Positions 38,242 to 49,883 of a DNA stretch of 64,000 nt are shown piece by piece. Source of the stretch: Erodium maritimum. Taxonomy: Eukaryota; Streptophyta; Magnoliopsida; Geraniales; Geraniaceae. The DNA is taken from the NCBI GenBank assembly GCA_963921825.1, contig OY997596.1, positions 12,157,001 to 12,221,000 of the forward strand, read 5' to 3'. The first letter of the stretch is position 1; the number at the start of each line of letters is the position of its first letter. The notes under the pieces are model-generated. The model was not told the DNA's origin. It saw nothing but the letters and a program-made list of their open reading frames with translations, and did not search any database. A program made the translations under genes and the position numbers.

Positions 38242-38599
38242 AATGAACAACATATATACAAAGAAATTATTTGTTATACGATGAGGGGACAACCGGACCA
38301 ACGATGTAACGAGGCACATCTCCAAATGTCAACATCAACATCATAACCTACCTTTTTTCGATCTATTTCTATCACATATACAAAAGGCTTGGAGAACACG
38401 CGGCACACGCCCCTAAAAATTCCTAGTTTGAGATTGCGATCTCCTTCCCGTTGATGTTCAATTCTTAGGGAACCAGACCGTCCTCCCACTCGTTGTTGCC
38501 GGGTCATCTCCGGCCAAGCCCACAAGGAACCATCCGTACTACCTCTCGATGTTGTGTATCGACTCATTTTCGGCCACCTATAATCACTAGTGTATAGAG

Positions 38600-40915
38600 T
38601 CGGGAGCTACGTTGGTGTGCACCAGAGGTTATGTCTTGTTGTTCTCGGGAGGGAATTAGGAGAGATTTAGTCCAGTTATTTTCGGTATAAACGCGGATGG
38701 CTTCGGGTCATTACGTTTCAGAACTCTGTCTGACATTCATTCTCCTTTGCTTCAGTAGCATTTTATAGCGAGATTGCTGAGAGGAATCCAATCCAAGGTA
38801 CTCTCAAATTAAAGCATGTTAGGAGGAAGCAGATGCTCGTCGTGCAATCCTTTTCCTCTTTCTGTTCTGATTTGTTATCTAGTTATGATACCTACTATCA
38901 AATAGTATCTCGATCATTCGTTAAGGAGGTAAGCAAGGATGTATTTTCTCAGGAGAGAGGGGATGGTCGTATTCTTCACGCGTCCACAACCAAGGCGGGT
39001 CATGGCTATGTTCTGTCAAAGATGAGGCGATGGCGAGTTCTAGTTCCAAATTGGTTGGTAGGCAACAACTCAAAGGGATAGTTCATCAGCCTCACCTGAA
39101 ATCAACGGTGAAGCTTGGTTCGGTCACAGAAAATGAGGGAACCGATGCTTTCCGAGGAGCCTAACAACGAATTGAAGGATTTCAAGTAGTATGGTTTGGG
39201 GTGTGAGAAGAAGCAGGCGTAGGAGGTGAAAAGTCTCCAAATCAAGGATGCAATCGAGAGATTGTCTGCTAAGCAGGTCATTGTTTCTGTTCGCGCCTGT
39301 GTTCGGTCTGGTTCTGGTTCATCTTCACATAAGGAAGGTGCAGTTGGTGAAACACCATGGGCAGCCGGAGACATTACTTGTGCTTCAGGAGGTGGAGAAC
39401 GTAGTACAATATTAACATCAAAGGATTGTAAGGAGTTTATTTATAATTTGCCTCATTATAAAACTAAGGAGTTGGTGAGGAATTCTTTTGGTATTTATGG
39501 TGAGATCGCATCTGCCTCGATCCTTAAACGACCCAATCGTAAGGGTTGTCATTTTGGTTTCGTTGAATTTCGATCTCATGTCACAACTTTGAAAGTGATT
39601 GAGACCTTCAACGGCTTTCAAATTAATGGGTTTGATTTGACGGTGGTGATAGAGTGTACAGAAAAAACTGATCATGTATTTCCAAATTCCGTAGAATAGA
39701 GCATTGGTCATGTTAGGAAGAAGAAGGTGACTGGGTGGAAAAGGGAGTCGTTTCCTAATTCTTCCCTTTAGAAATAAAGTATAGTAGCAAGGAAGAACTC
39801 GGTCACCGAGGGGAGAATGGTTGAGACTCCGACTCTTAAGTTGTAGGCCATTTCTCTCTGGCCGACGACGTCAATCGGCGAAGGTGATGTTTCGTTCACG
39901 ATTCGCTTTGGGAAATATACGTGTAGAACCTCGGTGTAACCTAATTAGATTTTGAATCAGACTTCATCAGATCCTGTGATTGCTGCTTCCAATTTCATAC
40001 GCCTAGATCCTCCCGTCACTATTGATAATTAGGATGATTCGATCAGCAAGGATTCGGTGGATCGAGTACAGATGTGTGAAGAGGATAGTCAGAACAACGA
40101 TTATTCGTTGGTTCAGGATGGATCGTTGGATTTGGTTGGGCCCATTGGCGATCCCAATAATGTTGTTGGCCCATTAGTGTCCCATGACCCGAGTCTTATT
40201 CTGGCTTTGGATAGTTCAGGCATGGCTCATGAAGTGGGGCAGATGTTGGATAGTGTTGGTTTGGACTCTAATTGTACTTTGGTTTTAGAGGATCAATCTA
40301 ACATGGTGGAGCCTAATCTCGTTAAGCAGCTTGAATGGGAGATTGTTCTCGCTGGTCTTGTCGAGGGTGTGGAACCGAGTCATGAATTCGTTGGGCCTAC
40401 TGTAGCTAGTGGAGTCGGTGAACCCCAACTTTTTCCTAGTATGGGTGAGGATGGTTGTCCCTTTGGGGATCAGGCGAGTAGCCCATGGAAGGTGACCTTC
40501 TCAAAACTCTGAAACGGTTGAGCCTGCCCCCTAAACATCAATCAGATTATTATATCGCTAAATATACACCAAGAACACGTTCTTTGAGTCATGAAAGACT
40601 TTATACTCCTATTTGTTGTTTGTAAACAGGTCATGCATTCTCGAAATACTCATTATGCTCAAACTACCCAATCGAAGACTTTCGATGATCCGAACTTAAC
40701 TTCGGAAGGTGAAGAGTGGGTCACTGATGAGGGTTGATTTTCTTTCATTCGTGTTTGTTTAGGACATTGTTATCTTGTTTATAGGCTTTAGTAGCCCTTA
40801 TCTCTTTTTGAGAGCTCCCTTGTAATCGTTAATTTTTTGACTTGGCCCTTCTTAGACCAAGTCATTATGTACCTCGTTGGATTAGGTCTTATTAATAAAA
40901 TCTTGAGCTTATAAA
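38600..40915 (+). mobile_element. LINE relic 4: RRM-containing ORF1 and 3' tail, no ORF2
   Basis: The 3' end TTAATAAAATCTTGAGCTTAT plus a short A-run (40910-40915) is a plant LINE terminus, closely like LINE relic 3. ORF1 pieces lie at 38833-39081, 39226-39699 (RRM) and 40057-40512, with stops between them. No endonuclease or RT is found between ORF1 and the tail. The left border is not defined and no target duplication was found. Confidence 0.65.
39226..39699 (+). pseudogene. LINE ORF1 fragment with an RNA-recognition motif
   Basis: This 157-codon frame contains an RRM: RNP2-like FIYNLP, then ELVRNSFGIYGEIASASILK, then RNP1-like KGCHFGFVEF, then a fourth-strand region near FQINGFDLTVVIE. 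Plant L1-type LINE ORF1 proteins often carry an RRM that binds element RNA. It is surrounded by the rest of a broken ORF1 (40057-40512 is an acidic C-terminal part) and a LINE 3' tail, so it is not a host RRM gene. Confidence 0.7.
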
Positions 40916-41106
40916 AAATAATATCATAATAGAGAATGAATCATATCACCAGCTCAAAGAAGATCTAATCGAGCACATTCATTCTTTATATAGAGATGAA
41001 AAGCACATCAATATCTTATTTCAATTTCTGGATCGTATTGCATTTTCCATTTTCATTAATGCAATTTCAATACTTGTGAATTCAATAAAATCTGCTTGAG
41101 CCAAAC

Positions 41107-42537
41107 TTGACACTCTGAGAATTAACCCTCAGAATGGCACGACAAGCGTACTGGTCGTCAAGTAGTATTCGGGGTTTAAGTCCGAGATATCTTACCCAAG
41201 GGAGCAATTAGACAAGCACTTTAGTTAATTAACTCGATGGTCAAGCTATTCCTATACTGGTCTTTGGTTTGTTTTAGAAAATAATAAGTTCATGCAAGTA
41301 AGTAGCAATGTAAGTAATCCGAGAATAAAACACAAAGTCACAAGTAATTTGTATAACAGAGATAAAAGGCGATCTAGGATATTAACGGGGTTCGAATGTG
41401 ATGAATTACTTAACGGGATTCGGTATACATTTGCAACTAATATTATTCTAAGGGCAACGTGAATTCTCTAAGTATAGTCCTAACCATCTCTCGATCGTAT
41501 TAGGGCCCTAATATACTCAGTCCACCTAGTTATCTCTAATCTAGGTGTAGAGCGGTATATAGCATTATAATCTATGAATTCCTTTAACTTTCGGGTTTTA
41601 CTCCTATAGCTATTGCACTCGTGTCAGTCTAACCATATTCTGGCTTAGATTAAAACCCGAGCTATCTAATTCTCATTTCCTCCTATTAACCTCATTTCTC
41701 AATTGTTGGTTAACACGATTGAAGCAATTATCACGTGATCAAGGCGACAAAGCATTACGAACGGAATTAGATAAACAATATCTTAATATTAGTTGAACAA
41801 ATATATAACCGGAATACGTTAATTCATTTCATCACATCGTTCCCCTAGCCCTAGATCAATGAGGATTTAGTTCATCACAATAAAATACGAACACACAGAA
41901 ATGATAAGAACAATGATAATCATATTGACTGAAAAAGTAATACAAATATCAAAGTATAATCAAAACCTACGAAGAACTTTCGAAAATGAGTTTGTATCTC
42001 TTGTTTGATCTTCAAAACCTCTTCCCAAAATCTCCAAAGCTCTCTCCCAATGTGTCTTCTCCTCTGAAATTCGTGGCCCCCTTTCTACAATCCCTAAAAT
42101 CATATTTATACTTCATTAAACCCAAGGGATAAGACCGGAGATTCGCCAAAAATTAATAAAATCTGCGCGCACACGTTTGTCACACGCCATGCGTCCAACG
42201 TGCATCTTGGAAAGTGGAGAATCCTTCATCAAAGTTGTAGATAATTGAATTCCCTTCGATTAGATATCTTACGGGCGAAAATCGGAGCTCGGATGAAAAA
42301 GTTATGCTCTATACAAGATCAGTCAGACTCCAAAATTCCTTAAGCTGATTTTTTCCCAATTTAGCTCCAAAGCTCCTTATTTCATATCAAACTCCTACAT
42401 ACCATTGAAAAGAGACCAATTAAATAAATAGAGATAAAAATACATTAAATCACATAATCGCGAGACTGAAAAGCTTAGAAATGTGGGCTAAAAACATCTA
42501 GAATAGATGCATTTTACGTTCACATCACCAAACATTG
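41107..42537. mobile_element. Candidate solo LTR of an unclassified LTR retrotransposon
   Basis: The segment begins TTGACACTCTGAGAATTAAC and ends TTTTACGTTCACATCA. It is flanked by the direct repeat CCAAAC at 41101-41106 and 42538-42543. There is one extra T between the left repeat and the first TG. No coding sequence is inside. Stretches such as ACGGGCGAAAATCGGAGCTC resemble LTR regions of large plant gypsy elements (Tat/Athila type), from general recollection. The 6-bp rather than 5-bp repeat keeps confidence moderate. Confidence 0.55.
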
Positions 42538-42543
42538 GTTATT

Positions 42544-43455
42544 ATTACCATAGCATGTGGTTTAACAGATCGGCTTATGTAGATGAGAGAAACTGAAAAG
42601 TAGATAGAATTTGTGCTTGAGCTAACTTGCTAAGTCAAGTACTCGACTTAACCATCATACACGATCTTAGAGAAAATTACTTCTTTAATGATTTTTGAAG
42701 ACTACATTGCTGAAACTTGATATGTATTAACTTATGAGTGTGGTTCAAAAGACAAGTATATTGGTCGATTATTATAGAGATTTAATTCAAGGACAAAAAT
42801 ATCAGCCACTTAAAGAGGTGCACTAACCATCAAATCCGATTGTTATATTAACCGGCAAGAATTTATTTATAGAGCATAAAAAATATATTATTTCATAACA
42901 CAAACGGGTAGATAGTAAGCGAGAAAATCCAAGGTCTGCAAACAAAAAAGGAATACAATATCATAGGATATTAAGAAAAAGTATATTTACAATTTCCTAC
43001 ACTAATGTATGCACGTTTTTCGGATGCTTACACTAAAGTTTAAAACATCTGATACCTACAATGAATTTTACATCCAATAAAGACATATACTTTTCCATCC
43101 ATTTACTGTTCACTTTCATAAAATGTCGAAATTCCCCCAGTGTGACAACCCTAAATCTCTCTCCAACCATAAATCTTCCCTTACTTTTTATATTTTTTAA
43201 TTAGCAATTGAAATATTTTTCTAAAATCATACCTTATAATATATTTTAATAATAATTTTATTTTAAAAAATAAGAAATATATTTGAAAATTAAAACTAAA
43301 ATTCAGAACTTATTTTTTTTTAATAAAATCATAATTATTTTGAAAATTATAATTATATTTTGGAATATCACTTATTAAAATAAATTAATATAATTAAAAA
43401 AATTTATAATATAATTTATTATTTATAGACTATATGATTTCAATTTTTTATTTAC
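42544..43455. other. AT-rich spacer
   Basis: Very AT-rich from about 43180 onward. No gene, repeat or RNA gene was recognised. Confidence 0.5.
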
Positions 43456-44063
43456 TTTTTTTTATCAGCTCAAATTTTTATTGAAAATGGACACTAGACA
43501 CTTCTTGAGAGGGAAATGTCAAAGGGCAAGGTCACATTACAATAAGAACTTCTAACGATGGAGCTAAAGACATAACCTTTTACAAAAATACAAAAAGGTC
43601 CAAAAAAACTAAACCAAACGACTAAGACTTCATGATGGCCTGGAGATCTTTCTACACTTGAAGCGCTGTCTGATTCCACATTTCTGTGACATAAGTGGTA
43701 GCCTTGAAGTCACATTCACGACTGAAAGAATGTGTTCTCGGCCTGGAGACAAAAGTTTCTATCGAGGTCAGGTTCTTAAAACATCCTACGAACTACCCCG
43801 TTCCTCTAAGGTTGGCGCCTCGGACGACTCAGTTGAGACGACCACTACCCCAGACTCTCCAACTATTGCTCTCGAAATTGGTTAAACATCAATGGGTCCA
43901 AGGACCATATCAACCATTCCCGGATCACCTAAGGGTTGGGCTACCAAAACATTGTCCACAACCGACCCCAAAGAAACAAGCCCAATGTGGTTGACATTCG
44001 TGAGAAAATCGGCTCCGTCTCCTCGCTTCGACGAACACATGAGGTCAACCATATTTGAATTCA
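43456..44063 (-). mobile_element. LINE relic 5, 3' part with A-tail, split by Copia A
   Basis: On the minus strand the tail is CAATAAAAATTTGAGCTGAT plus an A-run (plus-strand T-run 43456-43463). A frame at 43882-44064 (MNSNMVDLMCSSKRGDGADF...) lines up with the minus-strand frame that resumes at 50901 beyond Copia A, and the AATCC duplication marks the split. Again no RT is visible. Confidence 0.6.
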
Positions 44064-44068
44064 AATCC

Positions 44069-45081
44069 TGTTGGAATAATTTGCCTAAACTGTTTTAAAG
44101 AATTGCAGAACCTAACAAACAAAACACACAATAAAACAAGTAATCGAAAAGAGGAACGACCAACCCGGTTGAAGAGCAGAAACTATTAGCACTTTGCAGC
44201 AAAGACTATTAGCACTTCGCAGCAGAAACTGTTAGCACTTTGCAGCAGAGACTATTAGCACTTCGCAGCAGAAACTGTCAGAACTCCGCAGCAGAGAAAA
44301 AACAGAGGTTGGTTGGTAAACAAACAGCTGAGACGTGGCACGCAGGTCCACTGACTTGAAAGCAAATTTTCCGGCGTGACCGTGGTGGCGATCAGCAGCG
44401 GTTGCTCCCCAAGGATCACTCAGCTCTACCCGGCAGCGCGCCCACTCGCTCTACCGGATGTGGAAGCAGCAGAACGTTAACCAGAACAAGGGTGGAGAAA
44501 ACGTTTGGGAAGAGGATGAAAACGTGTATACTTTGGCTCTGGTAATTGGTAAAATCGTAAGTATCAAAAAGAGAACCAAAGCTGAGTTTAAATAGGCTCA
44601 AATCAGATTTCGGTTTCAAACCCCTTCAAAACATAATAAAGCCTATTAAAAAAGAAATAAAATCTGATTTTCAGTTTCGTGAATTAAACCACGTTTTAAT
44701 TCACAATCAAAAACGTTTTCAGCTATTAAATCAGAATCAAAACTGAAAAACGTTACAACTTATTTAAGTTCAAAAAGATTTTAATTTCAGAAAAGTATTT
44801 CCCCCAAAAAATTAATTCTTGCTCTGTCTTAGCCGACCCCGCAGGGGCTCCACCCGAACCCGAACCCGAACCCGAGCACGGCCCGGCCCGTCCCGACCCG
44901 GACGGACGGCGGCAGCGGTGCGCGAGGCCCAATCTGGCCCAGCCTGCATAGTGAGCCCAAGAGCTTGTTGAATAAGAAAGGGAAGAGAGAGCTTATAAAC
45001 ATAACTCCACTCCTCTCCCTTTCCGATGTGGGACTCTGTACAAATAGGGAGAAGAGGCTTTTGAGGCCTATTTCTCCAACA
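44069..45081 (-). repeat. Copia A 3' LTR
   Basis: The left copy is the 3' LTR of the minus-strand element. It contains five 23-bp tandem units (44182-44296), a TTTAAATA box (TATTTAAA in sense), and the sense-strand motif (GGGTTC)3GGG at 44853-44873. Confidence 0.96.
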
Positions 45082-45100
45082 ATCCCCCACAAAGAGGCAA
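45082..45100 (-). other. Copia A polypurine tract
   Basis: On the minus strand CTCTTTGTGGGGGAT directly precedes the 3' LTR. A G-run in this place serves as the plus-strand primer in copia elements. Confidence 0.8.
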
Positions 45101-45747
45101 CAAAAGCCGAAAACGTAAAACAAATTTAAAAGGAAAGAAAAAACGCCCAAAAGTTCTGGTTAACGGAAGGTGCGGTACTTAAGCATCAATATCTTTCGAT
45201 TTGAATTGATGCATAGTGAGATGTGATAACAACTTACTTTAAGTAAGTGAATAAGATCTTGAACTTACTTAGCTTCGGTTGATACGTCACACAACACATA
45301 CCATACTTCAAATTCCACTGAATCCGCAAGACTATCAAGACGCTATTAAAGGCCATGCGTATACCTTGGTTCTAATGAGTGCTCTAGGAAGACTTTGCCC
45401 CAAGTCTTTCATAGATGGCGGCCCACCATCACACTCACGTAGGTAGCTCATCAAGTGCTTCTCACAAGCATTGTCCCAATCGGGTCCGGAGCTATTAAGG
45501 ACATGAAGTCCATCCTGTCAGCAGAATCCATCAAGTGCGTCTCAATAGCACCACCAAAACTGGTTATGGATTACAATCTATCAAGTGCGTCTCACAAGCA
45601 CCACCAAAACTGGCTATAGATTTAAATCAAGATCTATCAAGTACGTCTCAAAGCACCACCAAATCTGGTTATAGATCATCAAGCACTACAAATGTCATAG
45701 GAATGAGAGATGTAGTGCATCAAGACTAGTATGGCTGCATATGACAA

Positions 45748-47946
45748 CTAACACTTGTCATCCATACTTTCTTGACCTATGGGCTTAAGCCCCATCCCTC
45801 TCGACATGTCAAGGAGTATTCTCCTTAGTTGACCTTTGGTGAAAGGGTCAGCAAGATTTCTTTCGGATCTCACAAATTCCAAAGAAATCACTCCATTCCT
45901 CAGGAGTTGTTTAACGACGCCATGCCTGATACTAATGTGTCTCTTCTTACCATTGTACACATCATTTTTCGCAACGTATATGGCCGCTTGCGAATCGCAG
46001 TGTAACGACACAGGCACAGCTTGCCTTCCCCACACAGGCACTTCTGCTAATAGGTTCCTCAACCATTCTACTTCTTGTCCAGCCAACTCAAGGGCAATGA
46101 ACTCAGACTCCATGGTGGAGCGGGCTATACATGTCTGTTTTGCAGACTTCCATGATATAGCACCTCCACCCATGGTGAACACATAACCACTCATCGAGTT
46201 CGCCTCGTCATTACCAAGAACCCAGTTTGCATCACAATATCCTTCCAAAGCATTAGGAAAAGTACTATAGTGCAGGGACCAACTCATAGTTCCTTTCAGG
46301 TACTTCAACAGACGACTCAAAGTTCTCCAATGCTCATCACTCGGGTTATGAGTATATCGACTCAACCTGCTTACTGTGTAAGCAATGTCTGGTCGAGTAC
46401 AGTTCATGAGGAACATCACACTTCCTATGATCTGAGCGTACTGAACTTGTGAAACACTATCACCCAAGTTCTTTGTTAGATGTACGTATGGATCATAAGG
46501 AGTTCTAGCAGGAGTAACGTCGAAGTGATTGAATTTCTTCAATACTTTCTCAACGTAATGAGATTGACTTAAGGAGATGTCATTTGTGTTTCTAATAACC
46601 TTAACACCCAAAATGACATCAGCTTCTCCTAAGTCCTTCATCTCAAAATGTGACGACAGGAATTCTTTGGTGAGGTTCACAACACCGATGTTATCACCAA
46701 GAATTAGCATGTCATCAACATAAAGACAGATAATCACACAACCTAATTCCGTGATCTTCGAGTACACACAGGAATCAGAGTTGTTCACCTTGTATCCGTC
46801 AGTCACCAGAGTTCGATTGAACTTCTCATACCATTGTTTAGGTGCTTGTTTCAGTCCATAAAGAGAATTCCTTAGTTTGTACACCTTGTTCTCTTGACCA
46901 GCGATTACAAACCCCTCAGGTTGAGACATATAAATCTCTTCCTTTAGATCACCATTCAGGAAAGCGGTCTTGACATCCATCTGATGAATTATCAAGCCGT
47001 GAATGGCAGCTAAAGAGACAAGAGACCTTATCGTTGAAATCTTGGTCACAGGAGAGTACGTGTCGAAGTAATCGACATCTTTCCTTTGTGTAAAACCTTT
47101 AACCACAAGTCTCGCTTTGAACCTTTCTATTGTACCATCGAGTCTCAGTTTTTTCTTGAAGATCCACTTACTATTAATGGCTTTGCAACCTTTAGGTAAG
47201 TCTACTAGATCCCAAGTCTGATTCGATACAATAGAGTCAAGTTCAGCCTTGATTGCTTCTTCCCAAAGATTAGCATCAACAGATCTCAAAGCCTCACCAT
47301 AGGTCTTTGGATCTTCTTCCAACAAGAAGGCTGAAACAAACTCTTCTGAAACAACACCCTCGGGTCCAACTTCGGAGAGAAAAGAGGTAACAAAGTCTTC
47401 TCCAAAGTTCTTCTCGGTCCTGGCTCTCTTGCTTCTCCTTGGTCCCTCGGCTTGACCAAGCGAAGTAAAGCTTTCGGCAACCCACCTATCTCTAAGCGAA
47501 GGAAAGGGGATAGTGGGTTCAACCGGATCAACAACGGCGTTCCTCTTCATTGGAAAGATGTGTTCGAAGAACTCAGCATCTCTATCCTCAGAAATTGAGC
47601 GGTCCTCTAGAGACATGAAGCGATACGCCGCGCTGGTCTGAGCGTAGCCTATGAACACACAATCATAGGTCTTAGATCCGATAGTGGTTCTCTTAGGGTT
47701 AGTGAGGCCAACTTTCGCCAAACACCCCCACACTCTGAGAAACCTTAGGTTAGGAGCGTAACCCTTCCATAACTCGTAGGGAGTCTTATCAAGGTTCTTG
47801 TGCGGCACACGGTTAAGTATGTGACAAGCAGATAAGACAGCTTCCCCCCACATTTCATCAGGAAGGCCTGAACTAAGAAGCATTGCATTCATCATGTTCT
47901 TGAGTGTTCGGTTCTTACGCTCAGCTACTCCATTTTGTTGAGGCAT
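45748..47946 (-). pseudogene. Copia A integrase C-terminal part, reverse transcriptase and RNase H
   Basis: This open frame of 732 codons starts after the in-frame TAA at 47980. It begins with the end of the integrase core (PQQNGVAERKNRTL, in which the E is the third catalytic acid). The RT follows with QMDVKTAFLNGDL, PEGF, YGLKQAPKQWYEKF and the catalytic LYVDDMLIL. RNase H has YCDANW, STMESEFIAL and HCDSQAAI. All visible catalytic residues of RT and RNase H are kept. The frame ends 0.65 kb before the 3' LTR, and the intervening stretch holds short CATCAAGTGCGTCTCA repeats around 45527-45660. Confidence 0.95.
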
Positions 47947-47979
47947 GTATGGTGCACTGGTTTCATGGATGATGCCATT

Positions 47980-49320
47980 TTATTCACAAACATCTTTTAA
48001 GAAGTTTGACCCATACTCTCCTCCTCTATCGGATCTCACTCTCTTGATCTTCCTCTCAAGTTGGTTTTCTACCTCATTCTTATACTTGATGAACATCTCT
48101 TCAGCTTCATCCTTTGTAGTAAGAAGATAGACTCTCGCGAACCTAGAGCAATCGTCGATGAAGGTAACATAATAATGTTTGCCTCCCTTGCTTCTCGAGT
48201 TCTTGAAATCCGCAAGATCGGTGTGGATTAGTTCAAGTAGGTTCGTGTGCCTTGTAGTAACTGATTTACAAGGTTTTTTAGCGAATTTTGCCTCTGCGCA
48301 AACTTCACATTTCGAGAGTTCAGAGGTAGATAGCGATGGTATAATAGGCATGTCTCTAAGTTGTTTAATTGAAGCAACATTCACATGTCCTAATCTACCA
48401 TGCCAAAGATCAAGAGACTCAGCGATATAAGCGGAAGCGGAAGTTTTATTATTGCTCAAGATTACATGATCGACATTGAAAAGAAAGAGCCCCCCACAAT
48501 AATACCCCTTCCCTACAAAGTCTTCATTCTTAGTGAAGACCACCGTGTCATTTTCTATGACGGTCTTCAAGCCAGCCTTCATCAGCAGGGATCCAGAGAC
48601 AAGGTTGCGTCGTAGAGTAGGGACACAAAGGGCATTACTGAGTACGAGCGTCTTTCCGGATGTCAACTTCAGCATAATCTTCCCACTTCCAGCTATTATC
48701 GCAGTGGAGTCGTTTCCCATATGAACCACTTCACCAGGTGCAGTTGGTTCAAACTCATAGAAGAGCTCCCTCGAATTGCAGAGATGACGGGTGGATGCGG
48801 AGTCCAACACCCAGTCAACGGTGTTGTGAACTAGCATAGCTTCAGTAACTACAGCAGCTACTATGTCGTCATCTTCAGCAATGTAGGCCCTTGCATCATT
48901 CTTCTTGAAGCCTTGACGTTGAACACACTGATAGGCCTTGTGTCCAGCTTGTCCACAAACATAGCACACCAGATTCTGCTTCGGTTTCCGAACAGCAGAG
49001 GAGGGCTTCACAAACTTGTTGCGGTTGTCAACAGGTCCTCGCTTGAGAGCTTCCTTGGACTTGGGCTTCGTCTTGAACTTGTTCTGTCGAGACGGGCCAC
49101 CAGATTCCACGATGTTGGCCTTTGCCGTCGGAGGCGGCAAAGGTGGGAAGGCACTCAGAGCGTCCTTCAAGCGATTCGCTTCCTCAATCTTCATGTGGCG
49201 AATGAGGTCTTGAAGAGTCAAATCCTTCTCTATGTGCTTGAGGTGGTTTCGGTAGTCTTTCCACGACGGTGGAAACTTCTCCAGCAGCACATGAGCGAGG
49301 AACACCTCGTTCATTTCCAT
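47980..49320 (-). pseudogene. Copia A gag C-terminal part, protease and integrase N-terminal part
   Basis: The zinc knuckle is CYVCGQAGHKAYQC (CX2CX4HX4C). The protease motif is WVLDSASTRHLC; DSA/DTA in place of DSG is known in some copia families, so it may be active. Integrase has the HHCC zinc site (WHGRLGHVN and CEVCAEAK) and the first two acids of the DDE triad region (LIHTDLADF, VRSDRGGEYG). The frame stops at a TAA at 47980-47982 just before the last integrase block. The stop is in the same frame as the downstream RT frame, so a single codon separates them. Confidence 0.95.
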
Positions 49321-49832
49321 CCCTTCGTTGACAATGGCGGCGGACAGTAAACGTGGACTTGATCCATGATCGACCGATTGTCAACCATTTGGAATGCAAG
49401 CCACTTTCTTACGACGTACTTCTTGTTCCCAGTGTCGTCAGCCCCGTACTTCTTCTCCAAAGTCTCCCAAATGAATTTGGCAGACTTATGACCAGCTAGA
49501 AGATCAAAGAGGGTATTGGACACAAAGTCCAAAAGTTGGCAGCGGGCAATTTTATTATCCTTAGCATACTTCTTAAGTTTGGCCTCATTGTCCCTAACAA
49601 TGGAGGCGACTAAGGGAGTTGTACTACCAGTAGCAGCTAAAGGCACAGGGGGATCTTCAAGCAACACATAATCAATTTCATTTTGTTCAAAGAAAATCAT
49701 AAGTTTTTGAGACCAACGACGGTAGTTGGTGCCGTCGAGAGGTTCAACACGAGGGAAATTACGAGCAGCAACAACATTAGCCGAATTCAGATTAGCATGC
49801 ATATTCGTGTTCATGTTGTTCATGTTCATCAT
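49311..49832 (-). pseudogene. Copia A gag N-terminal part
   Basis: The start ATG at 49830-49832 opens a gag of the UBN2/copia type (FPRVEPLDGTNYRRWSQKLM, then FVSNTLFDLLAGHKSAKFIW, then WETLEKKYGADD). The frame is lost near DQVHVY: the next block (GMEMNEVFLAHVLLEKFPPS) is in another frame. This looks like a small deletion around 49345-49350. Confidence 0.93.
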
Positions 49833-49866
49833 TAAAACAGTTTACGAAATATTAAATGAATAATAT

Positions 49867-49883
49867 AAAATTTGCTTTCAAAT
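49867..49883 (-). other. Copia A primer-site position, lacks a tRNA match but complements its own LTR
   Basis: Directly after the 5' LTR the sense strand reads ATTTGAAAGCAAATTTT. It does not start with TGG and shows no match to the tRNA-iMet 3' end, unlike Copia B. The 15 nt TTGAAAGCAAATTTT (49867-49881) are the exact reverse complement of sense-strand LTR bases at 50171-50185 (and 44356-44370). The site begins 2 nt from the LTR end. Confidence 0.85.

Noticed and set aside
48796..48804. Copia A protease inactivated by DSA instead of DSG
   Set aside because: DSA or DTA occurs at this place in other copia families such as Tnt1, so it is not evidence of inactivation.
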